From positions 88,575-152,574 of the forward strand of contig NZ_JAYMFF010000007.1 in NCBI RefSeq assembly GCF_035989245.1: DNA of 64,000 nt. Direction: 5' to 3'. The notes under the pieces are model-generated. The model was not told the origin of the DNA. It ran no database searches and saw only the letters and a program-made list of their open reading frames with translations. This document shows positions 16,552 through 25,636 of the stretch, piece after piece; within the stretch, counting starts at the first letter, position 1; each line of letters begins with the position of its first letter. The position numbers were made by a program, and so were the translations under genes. This stretch comes from Adlercreutzia wanghongyangiae (GTDB lineage Bacteria > Actinomycetota > Coriobacteriia > Coriobacteriales > Eggerthellaceae).

Positions 16552-17904
16552 TCACTTTTCGCCAATCCCCCCCTCTCTCTTCTTGAGCAGCACGAAAATA
16601 TAATAAGGGACACTGCACAAGGCTCCAGCTATCATGGAAAAGGTGTAGGCCCATGCCGCCCCTTCAATTCCCCAAATTGGAATAAGGGCAGCACACGCTG
16701 CGCAACACACAAGAAGCGAGATAACACCTGTCGCAGTATTAAACCAAAGCCTTCGTTGCGTAACAAGTAAGTTCCCTGTTGGCTGTCTCAATGCCGCCGT
16801 TACAAAAAAACCTATCATTATGATTCGAAAAGCCTGCGTGGCGCTTTCATATTGAGAGCCAAACACAAGAGAGACAATTGAGCCACCGAAAACGCAAAAT
16901 AACACGACAACTGATCCATAGGCAGCAAGGCCTACCATGGAAAGTTGCAGATACCGAGACAGAGACCACTCTACATCATCCCTGTGTTTCACGAAATAGG
17001 GATAGAGATAGGTAACAACCGCACTGGGGATAAAAAGCAGCGCGAATGGAATTGTTGTGGCAACCTTATATTCCGCAACAGCGGTCTCGTTACCACAGAA
17101 GAGACCGACAAAAAAAACGCCGACGAGTGTTAAGGCACTTCCAAGTCCATTGTTTATAGAACTTGCAACAGAAATCTTCCAATAAGCTTTCTTGTCAAAA
17201 TCAAAATCGGCTTCCTCGCCCTCTTGAACACGCAGCCTCATGCCTACAAACCAAGCTATGCTACCGCTCAAAATGTACGCCAGATACTGCCCGACTATCA
17301 AGCCAACCACTTGCCAACAGAGTGCGCCAGCAATCGACAGCAGAGCCAATAGAAGAGTTTGAATATTGGTAATAAAAGCATATTGTTTATTATATAATTT
17401 TATTCTGAAAATCATAATTCTAATATCGAAAAGAAAAATGACAAATGGGTATAACGCATATAGCCTTAAAAGAAGAGAGCTTTCGGGAAAGCCCATGGGC
17501 GCGAATGACGCAATCAGCACAAAAACAGCGAGGAGGAGATCAAAGAGTACCCCCACTTTAGTGGCGTAGCGCAAGACGCTTGCGATCGCTCCATTCGACT
17601 GCGCCTCACACCCCAATTGCAGCAATGCTGAAGTAGCACCCAAACCGTTAAATAGAACAAAGAAACTAATGAGATTATACACGTAGGAATATATGCCAAA
17701 ATCTTCTTTTGACAAAATACGAACAACGACAATGCTAAGCAGCGCTGAAATGATTTTATTAATTGTACCTGCTCCGAAAATATGAAAAAACCCCGTATGG
17801 AGCAACCGGCCTAATATTTTTTTCACGACCTGCAACCTATCAATCCACCTCGTCTCACAAGGCATTTCAAAACCAGCGCACTGCGCGTCAGTCATAGACA
17901 ACAT
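16552..17904 (-). CDS. wzx: Wzx-type oligosaccharide flippase
   Basis: A 450-residue polytopic membrane protein of the polysaccharide transporter (MATE-like/MVF) superfamily that flips undecaprenyl-linked repeat units. About 12-14 hydrophobic helices are visible; the N-terminal helix follows FHIFGAGTINKIISALLSIVVVRIL, typical of the family. The start is uncertain: ATG 17904 overlaps the upstream gene by 13 bases; ATG 17865 would remove 13 residues. No clear ribosome binding site decides. A C7 run lies close to the 3' end (about 16567-16573). Confidence 0.85.
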   Translation of the reverse strand: MLSMTDAQCAGFEMPCETRWIDRLQVVKKILGRLLHTGFFHIFGAGTINKIISALLSIVVVRILSKEDFGIYSYVYNLISFFVLFNGLGATSALLQLGCEAQSNGAIASVLRYATKVGVLFDLLLAVFVLIASFAPMGFPESSLLLRLYALYPFVIFLFDIRIMIFRIKLYNKQYAFITNIQTLLLALLSIAGALCWQVVGLIVGQYLAYILSGSIAWFVGMRLRVQEGEEADFDFDKKAYWKISVASSINNGLGSALTLVGVFFVGLFCGNETAVAEYKVATTIPFALLFIPSAVVTYLYPYFVKHRDDVEWSLSRYLQLSMVGLAAYGSVVVLFCVFGGSIVSLVFGSQYESATQAFRIIMIGFFVTAALRQPTGNLLVTQRRLWFNTATGVISLLVCCAACAALIPIWGIEGAAWAYTFSMIAGALCSVPYYIFVLLKKREGGIGEK

Positions 17905-19307
17905 TGCTGATGAGGCTCAAACTCTTTTTGCCGGCAACGCATCCTCATGGAAAGCGAGCAAAGGGCCGCTGACGCAATCCAAAATACCGAAGCAGGCAGA
18001 TATTTAAACATTGCATACCCGTCACCAAAGAGAGCGTAAATGAAAAAGCCCGTTACAGCACAAGCGGAAAAGGCAACACACGACACTGCCGACCAAGACC
18101 CTCTCACGATCTCTTTTTCTTGAAGAACAATGATTGATCTAAAAAGAGAGAACACCGCAATGAAAAACATAGCGACCCCGGCGAAAAGACCCGCCGAATA
18201 GGCAACTTGAATGAATACATTATGAGCATATGTATGCTCATAAAAGCGCCATCCGGAAACAACCTGCTTTGTCTCGGATTCATGCCCCAAAATATCAATA
18301 TCCTGCATAAAGGAAGCAAATATTCCCAGTCTTCCCGAAGAAAAGTCATTGATATTGCCGTCAGACATCCCCTTGGAATAGCGCGTCGAAACGCTCTCCA
18401 CCATCGCTTCTAACCCATTTTCGACATTGGGGCTTACAGAAGCTACCAATGCATGCTCAGATGTAACGCCAGCACATGTTTCTAAGGCGTGCTTTCCAAC
18501 GGTAAACGCACCCACGGTAGCTGAGCTTGCAATTACGAATACCAGCACTCCAGTGAGTAGACCATTCCAAATGGTTGCAGATCCCCCTGTCTCGTTTTTG
18601 CGAAAACGCGGAAGCCGCAACAAAAGAACCAGCACAACGATAATCTGAGGAACCAGAGAAAGCTGCGTGGTTCTAGAACCGGTCATGATACTCATTATCA
18701 CCACCAATGCGATGCTGGCAATATGTAAATACTGATAACCCTTGTTCTCCTTTGCAGACTTGACAAGAAAATACCCAATGCAAGGCATTACGGAGGTAAG
18801 AATGTATCCAAATTCGTTTGGATTAGAGAAAATGGCGGAATATTGAATATCAGCCTTATAAGGAGGACCGAAAATAAAAGACACCGCAAGGAGTATTACG
18901 AACGCGATATAAAACCCTTTCGATAGTTCAAAAACAACTCGCTCAGCGCCAAATCTTTGAAATACGGCATAAGCAAGTGGTATCACCAGACAAAACGTTA
19001 CCGCATAAAATAAAAAGGTAATTTTTACAAACAAAATAAAGGTGAGTAGGAAAGAAAAACCTATGACTTCAACAGCAATTAACCAGCAATTAACCAACGG
19101 TGTATCAATGATGAATTTACAGACTAAATAAATTTGTTTTGAAAAAATTACAAGAAAGATTACTAGCGCAAAAACCCAGTCATAGCCATTCGGTACAGGA
19201 AGAGGCAATACCGAACAGAAGAAGAAGAGCACCCAGAGGACAACAACAGCCGAGCTGTTTCCTTTTTGAGCAGTGCTTCCATATGCCATTCTGCCAGCAT
19301 TACCCAT
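17892..19307 (-). CDS. O-antigen polymerase/ligase-type membrane protein
   Basis: A 471-residue integral membrane protein with ~11-12 hydrophobic segments and a large extracellular loop (about residues 265-355). The loop is followed by YEHTYAHNVFIQVAYSAGL, which resembles the H-N-x-F/Y region of Wzy/WaaL-type (PF04932) proteins. It would polymerise repeat units or ligate the finished glycan outside the membrane. ATG 19307 has AGAGGTGG upstream. A second protein of this class is encoded at 33266-34501, so one may be the polymerase and the other a ligase. Confidence 0.82.
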   Translation of the reverse strand: MGNAGRMAYGSTAQKGNSSAVVVLWVLFFFCSVLPLPVPNGYDWVFALVIFLVIFSKQIYLVCKFIIDTPLVNCWLIAVEVIGFSFLLTFILFVKITFLFYAVTFCLVIPLAYAVFQRFGAERVVFELSKGFYIAFVILLAVSFIFGPPYKADIQYSAIFSNPNEFGYILTSVMPCIGYFLVKSAKENKGYQYLHIASIALVVIMSIMTGSRTTQLSLVPQIIVVLVLLLRLPRFRKNETGGSATIWNGLLTGVLVFVIASSATVGAFTVGKHALETCAGVTSEHALVASVSPNVENGLEAMVESVSTRYSKGMSDGNINDFSSGRLGIFASFMQDIDILGHESETKQVVSGWRFYEHTYAHNVFIQVAYSAGLFAGVAMFFIAVFSLFRSIIVLQEKEIVRGSWSAVSCVAFSACAVTGFFIYALFGDGYAMFKYLPASVFWIASAALCSLSMRMRCRQKEFEPHQQCCL

Positions 19308-19319
19308 TATAGGCCACCT

Positions 19320-20456
19320 CTAACTTCTTACCTGGTTCAAAACTTCGGCCGCATAAGCTGCGCGAGCCTCCCAAGTATTGCGAACAGCAGCTTCTTTGCA
19401 AAACCTTTTCATTTGCGCAACTTCATCAGGATCTGAAGCAAGACATTTGATTAGCCTTAACAGGCTTTCCTTGGAATAGTCTGTCGTCCAGCCGCATTTG
19501 TTACTCTCTACGAATCGACCAGCTGATGTATCGCAAAGCGACACGACTGGAAGCCCATGCTCAATATATTCGAAAAGCTTAACTGGCATACACAGCCGCC
19601 GATACTGCGAAGGCTCGAAAAAAAGGAGGCCCACATCCGCCTTATCGAGCATGGCTTTCATTTCGTCACCCTTCAGATGCACAACACTTATTCGCTCATT
19701 TAGATAAGGCTCGTAGTGCTCCCTTACTTTACACCATTCATTTTCACGCACACAAAGGGTGAGTTGCACACGCTCCAGCTCACGGACAACCCCGAGAAGC
19801 ATCGTCATGTCATACGCATCCCCCACTGTGATGCAGCCGACGTAGGCCAACTTGAGGATTTCGCCGCCGTTCGGCAGCGCACAAAGATCACTTTTCTTTA
19901 ACGGCTTCGAGACGGCGGTTCCGGAGGGCAGGGGGCACGTGCTGAACTCCTTTAGGCCGCTCTGGAACAGCGACGCGAACTCGTAAGACGGGACGAACAG
20001 CACGTCGACGGCGCTTCTGTACTGCATTAGGTCATACCGGAAGAGCGGAACCGAGATACGGCCCTTGATCCCCTTTTTGATATGGGCATACTCCTCTGAG
20101 AGCCAGTAAGCATCACGATAGAACAGCCCAACAGGAACACCACGAGAACGGCAAAACCTCATGAAAGAGAAGTCCATGAAGGGATGTCGGGGAAGGTGAT
20201 CTTTGTCCGTGAGCATCGTCGGCATAGTCTCCGATTCCGAGTAGACGAAATCGAAGGCCACACCGTCGTCGATAAGCCTTCTTGCCTCCCTGATGCGCTC
20301 AGCCCTGTGATTCGACTCCCCGATTATCTCAAAGACATCGTATCCGTTGTCTTTGAATCCCTGGAGCATCTTACCGGGACGAATGTTCGTGCCACTGGGC
20401 CGATTGATAGGATCTGGCGTAAATGGCAGGTGGAATATACATCTTTTTTGGCTCAT
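19320..20456 (-). CDS. GT4-type glycosyltransferase
   Basis: A 378-residue GT-B glycosyltransferase. The N-terminal domain starts with a PSGTNIRPGKMLQGF segment and the C-terminal half has LKLAYVGCITVGDAYDM and FEPSQYRRLCMPVKLFEYIEHGLPVV, the E-x7-E-like nucleotide-sugar binding region of GT4 enzymes. ATG 20456 has AGGAG five bases upstream. It lies 12 bases from the next gene in the operon. Donor and linkage are unknown. Confidence 0.8.
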   Translation of the reverse strand: MSQKRCIFHLPFTPDPINRPSGTNIRPGKMLQGFKDNGYDVFEIIGESNHRAERIREARRLIDDGVAFDFVYSESETMPTMLTDKDHLPRHPFMDFSFMRFCRSRGVPVGLFYRDAYWLSEEYAHIKKGIKGRISVPLFRYDLMQYRSAVDVLFVPSYEFASLFQSGLKEFSTCPLPSGTAVSKPLKKSDLCALPNGGEILKLAYVGCITVGDAYDMTMLLGVVRELERVQLTLCVRENEWCKVREHYEPYLNERISVVHLKGDEMKAMLDKADVGLLFFEPSQYRRLCMPVKLFEYIEHGLPVVSLCDTSAGRFVESNKCGWTTDYSKESLLRLIKCLASDPDEVAQMKRFCKEAAVRNTWEARAAYAAEVLNQVRS

Positions 20457-20512
20457 CAAAACTCCTTGCTCACGATCATGCCCCCTATCCCGCTTTCCGT
20501 CGATGGCCCCTT

Positions 20513-21703
20513 TCAGCGGGAAAGCTGTTTAAAAAAACTCGGGTAGCAGTCCTGCGCGAAAAAAGCAGCCCCCCATGCCTTCCGCGCGCGTTTTGACAAC
20601 TGTTCGTATGCATCAAGGCTAAAGCGCTGGTTCAGGTATACACGCACAGCGTATGCGTCTACTTCATCCAGCAGCAATCCCCCGGCTGCATCGCAAACAA
20701 TCTCGCCGTTTCCGCCTACATTACGAGCAATGGCCGGAACACCCATCGACATAGCCTCCATTATGGACACGGGTATGCCCTCGGAATCACTGAGGTTTAC
20801 GAAGAAGTCAACATCATATTTCTCGAATACAGATGCGAGCTCGCCGTTGTCGACATGTCCCAGAAACTCGAAAGACCCAGGCCTCAGTTTCGACGATGCA
20901 TATTCCTCAATCTCACTCTTCTTGTCCCCGTCTCCAATGTGAACCCAGAAAACAGGAAGATCTATCTTTTCGAGAACATCCACGATAAGGTCGAGTCTTT
21001 TGACGTCAATAACGGCGGAGCAGCTAGCTATGCAAATCAAATCTTTCGGGCGCACCTTCTTCACATAGTCGAAGGGGCGTGTCCCCAAATGACTAATCAT
21101 CAAACTCGCACTGCCGTCGCCCCATCTTTCTGCGAAATACCTCATTCCATCATCTGAAATAAAATGAATTTCATCTAGAGAATTCGACAAAAAACGTCTG
21201 AAGGGGAGATAGTTTGCAGCATTTTGCTCTTCATATAAATCGTATCGATGGGCCCTGGACACTGCTTTTCCCAGTCCAAATTTGAATTTCAGCCTGCAAG
21301 CAGCATAGGCGCCCCGGGAAAGCCAAAACGAGTACAACACCGTGGGCTTGTCAGAAATCAACTCATCGCAGTAAACTCGCTCTACCATGTCAGCCCAGAC
21401 GAGATAGAGAAGCATATATCCCAGTTGCTTCGGGTTTTTTCCTTTCGCTTCGTTCCTTACGGTTTTATCGAGCAAGAGTCTTGGTAGCGAACGAAAAAAA
21501 GCCGATATCCCGAACATGGGGACAATATGGTATTCGAGCTCGAAGACCCGGGCCAGCTCCCTGCATTCATCCTCGTTTCCCGGATAGGCGAAGACAATCA
21601 CCTCGTCAAACTCCTCTTTCAGATAGGGGAGCTCGTTTCGGAAAAAAACCCCGTCCATTTGTCCAGGGAATGCAATAAGCCGTGTCCTTCTATCCGCGGG
21701 CAT
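20513..21703 (-). CDS. GT4-type glycosyltransferase
   Basis: A 396-residue GT-B enzyme. The C-terminal Rossmann domain carries the donor-binding segment SEGIPVSIMEAMSMGVP with the E-x7-E pattern, preceded by FWVHIGDGDKKSEIEEYA and FEFLGHV. These are typical GT4 features. It sits between the aminotransferase WbpE and another GT4, so it is one of the transferases that assemble the repeat unit. Which sugar it transfers is not evident from the sequence. Confidence 0.83.
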   Translation of the reverse strand: MPADRRTRLIAFPGQMDGVFFRNELPYLKEEFDEVIVFAYPGNEDECRELARVFELEYHIVPMFGISAFFRSLPRLLLDKTVRNEAKGKNPKQLGYMLLYLVWADMVERVYCDELISDKPTVLYSFWLSRGAYAACRLKFKFGLGKAVSRAHRYDLYEEQNAANYLPFRRFLSNSLDEIHFISDDGMRYFAERWGDGSASLMISHLGTRPFDYVKKVRPKDLICIASCSAVIDVKRLDLIVDVLEKIDLPVFWVHIGDGDKKSEIEEYASSKLRPGSFEFLGHVDNGELASVFEKYDVDFFVNLSDSEGIPVSIMEAMSMGVPAIARNVGGNGEIVCDAAGGLLLDEVDAYAVRVYLNQRFSLDAYEQLSKRARKAWGAAFFAQDCYPSFFKQLSR

Positions 21704-21763
21704 GAGACACCGAACCCAATATAATCTTGCAATGCTCGTCCATATTGCTGACCAGTACCGCGC

Positions 21764-22894
21764 CTAAAGAACTTCGCAAAGATTGCAGGCTGCGCTCCGC
21801 GCATCTCCCTCGCCCATGTAAGGCCCCATGGGCAAACTCAGCACAGTGGCACACAACCGCTCAGTAACCGAGCAACCGCCAGGAGAAACGATGCAAGCAT
21901 CTCCGAAAGCTGTCTGCTGGTGCATGGGCTTAGGATAATACACCATAGTAGGTACACCTCGCTCCTTAAGCCGAGCCTGGAGATTGTCACGATCGGCGTC
22001 CCCAGGCAACTGCACGGTGTACTGTGCCCACGAGCTTGTATAGCCATCGGGCACACGAGGCAACACGAGACCTGAAGCAGCCAGAACTTCGTCGTAGAGA
22101 CGCGCCACCCCGTTCACCGCAGCAATCTCCACGTTCACGAAAGCGTCCAACTTTGCCAACAAAACAGCAGCCTGGATGGTATCCAGACGGCTGTTCATTC
22201 CAATACGCACGTTGTCGTACTTAAAGGATCCTTTTCCGTGGACGGCGTAGCTGCGGATGAGCGCAGCCCATTCGTCGTTGTCAGTGAATACCGCTCCCCC
22301 ATCGCCGTAGCAACCGAGCGGCTTGGCGGGGAAAAAGCTCGTCGTGGAAATGTCACCGAACGAACAGGCCATGACCCCGCCGATGGCACCACCGAAACCC
22401 TGAGCGCCATCTTCCAGCAGCTTCAGGCCGTATTTCTCGCACAAAGGCCTGAGTGCCGGATAGTCGGCGGGCAAACCGAACAGATCCACCGACACCACGA
22501 CAGAGGGCACAAGCTTACCCTCGTCACGCACGGCCACCACAGCCTCTTCCAGCTTTGCTACATCCACATTGAACGTGGACTCATCGACATCAACGAACAC
22601 CGGAGTCGCCCCCACGGCCGACACCACTTCGCCGCTGGAGAAGAAGGTGAAGTCGGGCACGAACACCGCGTCCCCCGGGCCCACGCCCCAGGCCATCAGC
22701 GCAAGTTGCAACGCATCGGTGCCGTTGGCGCAAGTAATGCAATGCTTGACGCCCACATAGGTGGCAAGACGCTCCTCCAGCTCCCGCACCTGAGACCCGG
22801 AAATATAGCGCCCTTCCTCGACAGCATTGAAAATCGCCTGGTCAATCTGAGGCTTTAGCGCCAGATACTGAGCTTTCAGATCTCGGAACTGCAT
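21764..22894 (-). CDS. wbpE: UDP-3-keto-GlcNAcA aminotransferase (WbpE-like)
   Basis: PLP-dependent DegT/DnrJ/EryC1 aminotransferase of 376 residues. Visible motifs are CANGTDALQLAL (cofactor phosphate), LEDGAQGFGG (Asp contacting the PLP ring) and the Schiff-base lysine in SFFPAKPLGCYGDGG. In the Pseudomonas pathway WbpE puts an amino group on C3 of UDP-3-keto-GlcNAcA. The assignment to that step rests on the adjacent WbpD, WbpB, WbpI and WbpA homologues. The start overlaps the wbpD stop (TAATG). Confidence 0.85.
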   Translation of the reverse strand: MQFRDLKAQYLALKPQIDQAIFNAVEEGRYISGSQVRELEERLATYVGVKHCITCANGTDALQLALMAWGVGPGDAVFVPDFTFFSSGEVVSAVGATPVFVDVDESTFNVDVAKLEEAVVAVRDEGKLVPSVVVSVDLFGLPADYPALRPLCEKYGLKLLEDGAQGFGGAIGGVMACSFGDISTTSFFPAKPLGCYGDGGAVFTDNDEWAALIRSYAVHGKGSFKYDNVRIGMNSRLDTIQAAVLLAKLDAFVNVEIAAVNGVARLYDEVLAASGLVLPRVPDGYTSSWAQYTVQLPGDADRDNLQARLKERGVPTMVYYPKPMHQQTAFGDACIVSPGGCSVTERLCATVLSLPMGPYMGEGDARSAACNLCEVL

Positions 22895-23463
22895 TATCGC
22901 CCCACCTCTTCCAGACCCTTATCGGCCTCGCGGTAAACTCGACCGCAATCTTCGCAAGCCAGCCCCGCACCAAGCAGGGTACCGCACTCACACACCCATC
23001 CCTTGCGCTTGGCGGGCACGCCCAGCATGAGTGCATGGGCCGGCACATCGGATACAACAACGGCGCCCGCGCCGATGAGAGACCACTCGCCCACCTCATG
23101 GCCACAGACAATGGTGGCATTCGCTCCGATGGAAGCCCCCTCGCCTACCGGCGTAGCCTTGTAGCCGACTCTGCCCTTGGGATACTTCGCGCGCGGCGTC
23201 AGATCGTTCGTGAACACACAGGAGGGACCGCAGAACACGTAATCGGCCAGCGTCACGCCCTCGTAGACGGACACGTTGTTCTGAATCTTCACGCCGTTGC
23301 CGATTTTCACGTTGGAACCCACGTTGACATTCTGGCCCAAGCTGCAATGGCGGCCAATCTCGGCACCGGACTGCACATGGCAAAAATGCCAGATCTTGGT
23401 GCCCTCACCGATAACGGCACCCTCATCGATATAAGAACTCTCGTGAACGAACACGCCTTCCAT
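22894..23463 (-). CDS. wbpD: UDP-GlcNAc3NA 3-N-acetyltransferase (WbpD-like)
   Basis: A 189-residue left-handed beta-helix acetyltransferase with many hexapeptide repeats (IGEGTKIWHFCHV, IGRHCSLGQNVNVGSNVKIGNG and so on). It has the WbpD/WlbB-type segment CVFTNDLTPRA and a final IGAGAVVVSDVPAHAL. It should acetylate the 3-amino group made by WbpE. A short C-terminal Cys-rich tail (CECGTLL, GLACEDCGRVY) could bind zinc, an addition not universal in the family. Start and stop overlap both neighbours as TAATG junctions, indicating coupled translation. Confidence 0.87.
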   Translation of the reverse strand: MEGVFVHESSYIDEGAVIGEGTKIWHFCHVQSGAEIGRHCSLGQNVNVGSNVKIGNGVKIQNNVSVYEGVTLADYVFCGPSCVFTNDLTPRAKYPKGRVGYKATPVGEGASIGANATIVCGHEVGEWSLIGAGAVVVSDVPAHALMLGVPAKRKGWVCECGTLLGAGLACEDCGRVYREADKGLEEVGR

Positions 23464-24539
23464 TAGAACTCCCCCGCCATATCAGTACTAGCGAAATTGT
23501 CCAGCGGCAATGCCACCGGCTCGCCCGTCTTCTGGCTCTTGTAGATGGCGAGCACCATCTCCAGCGCGTTGCGGCCGGCCACGGCATCCACATAGGGCGC
23601 TCGATCATTCTGAATGGCATCCACCACATCAGCGTAGAGCAGGGTGTGACCGTTGCCGTACACGTTGGAGGTCTGCTCCTCCAGGCCCTTGTTCGCTGCG
23701 TCGGCCTCGGTCTCATCAGCGAAGTCCCACACATCAATGTTGTTGGTGGACGTGCCGCCGATCTTCACCGTACCGTTCTCGCCGAAAACGTATAGGGTCT
23801 CCTCCAGGTTCTTCGGATACACGTTGCTGGTGCCCTCGATGGTGCCCACGGCGCCGTTGGCAAACTTGACCACGGCAACGCCCACATCCTCGGCCTCCAA
23901 ATAATCGTGGAAGCGCTGACGCGTTGCGCCGTACACCTCGACCACGTCATCGCCCATCATCCAACGCAAAAGGTCGATACCGTGAATGCACTGATTCATC
24001 AGCGTGCCGCCATCCTGCTCCCATGTGCCGCGCCAAGGCGCCTGGTCGTAGTAGCCCTTGCCGCGGTTCCAACGCACATGAATGCTGCCATGGGAGAGTT
24101 TTCCGAAGCGATCGGCCTCGATAGCCTTACGCAACTGCTGAATAGCCACATTGAAGCGATTCTGATGACAGGCAGAAACCTTCACGCCCTTCTCGTCGGC
24201 ACGACGAACGATCTCGTCGGCGTCAGCAATGGACATAGCCATGGGCTTCTCAATGATGAGGTTTTTTCCCGCATCGATGCAATCAAGAGCAATCTGGGCA
24301 TGCTTGCCACTCTCGGTGGCAATGGCCACTAGCTCGATCTCAGGATGATCGGCGAGCATCTGCCGATAGTCGGCATAGCGCCCAGCATTGGAGAAGTCGC
24401 CGCAATCGGCCTTCTCCAGCATAATGTCGAACTTCGAGTCGTCCACATCGCACAGCGCGACCAGATCGAGGCTGTTGTTCGCAACCGCCTTCACGTGGTT
24501 CACCGCAATACGACCGCATCCGATAATGGCGCACTTCAT
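23463..24539 (-). CDS. wbpB: UDP-GlcNAcA 3-dehydrogenase (WbpB-like, Gfo/Idh/MocA)
   Basis: A 358-residue NAD-dependent oxidoreductase. The Rossmann motif IGCGRIAVNH at the N-terminus and the EKPMAMS motif with catalytic lysine are clear. The mid-part contains WRGTWEQDGGTLMNQCIHGIDLL, the substrate-binding His/Asp region of this family. WbpB oxidises C3 of UDP-GlcNAcA to the keto form. ATG 24539 overlaps the upstream stop by ATGA and has AAAGG eight bases upstream; an in-frame start at 24572 is less likely. Confidence 0.86.
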   Translation of the reverse strand: MKCAIIGCGRIAVNHVKAVANNSLDLVALCDVDDSKFDIMLEKADCGDFSNAGRYADYRQMLADHPEIELVAIATESGKHAQIALDCIDAGKNLIIEKPMAMSIADADEIVRRADEKGVKVSACHQNRFNVAIQQLRKAIEADRFGKLSHGSIHVRWNRGKGYYDQAPWRGTWEQDGGTLMNQCIHGIDLLRWMMGDDVVEVYGATRQRFHDYLEAEDVGVAVVKFANGAVGTIEGTSNVYPKNLEETLYVFGENGTVKIGGTSTNNIDVWDFADETEADAANKGLEEQTSNVYGNGHTLLYADVVDAIQNDRAPYVDAVAGRNALEMVLAIYKSQKTGEPVALPLDNFASTDMAGEF

Positions 24540-25636
24540 AGTTGTTGCCTTTCTGCCAATTCCACAACGCAACTCGCAATCCGCTCCGCGGCCTTGCCGT
24601 CTCCAAAAGGCTGGTAGCCCTCGTCGACGCTCTGGGGCACACTCATCGCTGCGAGAATAGACTCCCGCGACGGTTTCGCCAAAATATTACGACCATCAAC
24701 CATAGTCTCGGGCCATACCTCGAAATCGAGCACCGTCGTGCATTTCACACCGGCGTAGAATGCCTCGCGCTGCAATCCGCCAGAATCAGTGACAACCTGC
24801 TTGGCGTGATTAACGAGATAAACACTTTCCAAGTAGCCCACTGGCTCAACGAAAAGCACGTTCGAGAAGTCGCCACCGCCCTCGACCCGCTGGCGCACAG
24901 CGGCGCGATTGCGCGGATGGACCGGATACACTGCCGGCGCATCAAGAGCGCAGAGGGCATCCAGCAGGCCGCCGAGCGCTTCCTCGGTGCCCGCATTTTC
25001 CTCTCGATGACAGGTGACGTAATAGAATTCTGCAGGCAACTCCACCGCTTCACCATCGAGAATGCTCACCAAGGCCGGCTGCTGAGCCGCAGAAGAATAG
25101 TGCACGAACGCATCGTACATGGGATCACCCGAAAATTCTGCCCGAGCGCCAAGATTCTCCTTTTGCAGATTCTCAAGATTATCTTTCGTACATGCCAGCA
25201 GCTTGGTTGCTACATGATCGGTACAGATTCGGTTGATCTCCTCAGGGTTTGTAGCCGAATGCGTACGCGCCCCTGCCTCAACATGTACTATGGGAATATG
25301 GAGCTTCGCCGCAGCCAGGGCAGCGGCCAGCGTTGAATTCGTGTCCCCATAGAGCAGCACAGCATCGGGTCTGCGCGCCACCATCTCCGACTCCAGCGCC
25401 TCCAGCATACGCGCCGTCATCTGGCCATGAGAGCCTCCCGACACGCCCAAATTAACCTTAGGCTCGGGAATATCAAGCTCGTCGAAGAAAGTCTGAGACA
25501 TATTCGCATCGTAGTGCTGCCCCGTATGAACGATCTCCTCCCCAACGCCCTCGATGCTCTCCAAAACATGGGAGACGACCGCAGCCTTGATGAACTGCGG
25601 TCGCGCCCCCACGACGGTCATGATCTTGACAGCCAA
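24536..25636 (-). CDS. wbpI: UDP-N-acetylhexosamine 2-epimerase (WbpI/WecB-like)
   Basis: A 366-residue member of the non-hydrolysing UDP-GlcNAc 2-epimerase family. Family features include the start MTVVGARPQFIKAA, VHTGQHYDANMS, LYGDTNSTLA, HVEAGART and the VTDSGGLQREAF motif. In a cluster with wbpABDE the expected substrate is UDP-GlcNAc3NAcA, giving UDP-ManNAc3NAcA; the ordinary WecB reaction on UDP-GlcNAc cannot be excluded. TTG 25636 directly follows the wbpA stop and has GAGGTG upstream; ATG 25621 is an alternative. Confidence 0.88.
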   Translation of the reverse strand: MAVKIMTVVGARPQFIKAAVVSHVLESIEGVGEEIVHTGQHYDANMSQTFFDELDIPEPKVNLGVSGGSHGQMTARMLEALESEMVARRPDAVLLYGDTNSTLAAALAAAKLHIPIVHVEAGARTHSATNPEEINRICTDHVATKLLACTKDNLENLQKENLGARAEFSGDPMYDAFVHYSSAAQQPALVSILDGEAVELPAEFYYVTCHREENAGTEEALGGLLDALCALDAPAVYPVHPRNRAAVRQRVEGGGDFSNVLFVEPVGYLESVYLVNHAKQVVTDSGGLQREAFYAGVKCTTVLDFEVWPETMVDGRNILAKPSRESILAAMSVPQSVDEGYQPFGDGKAAERIASCVVELAERQQL

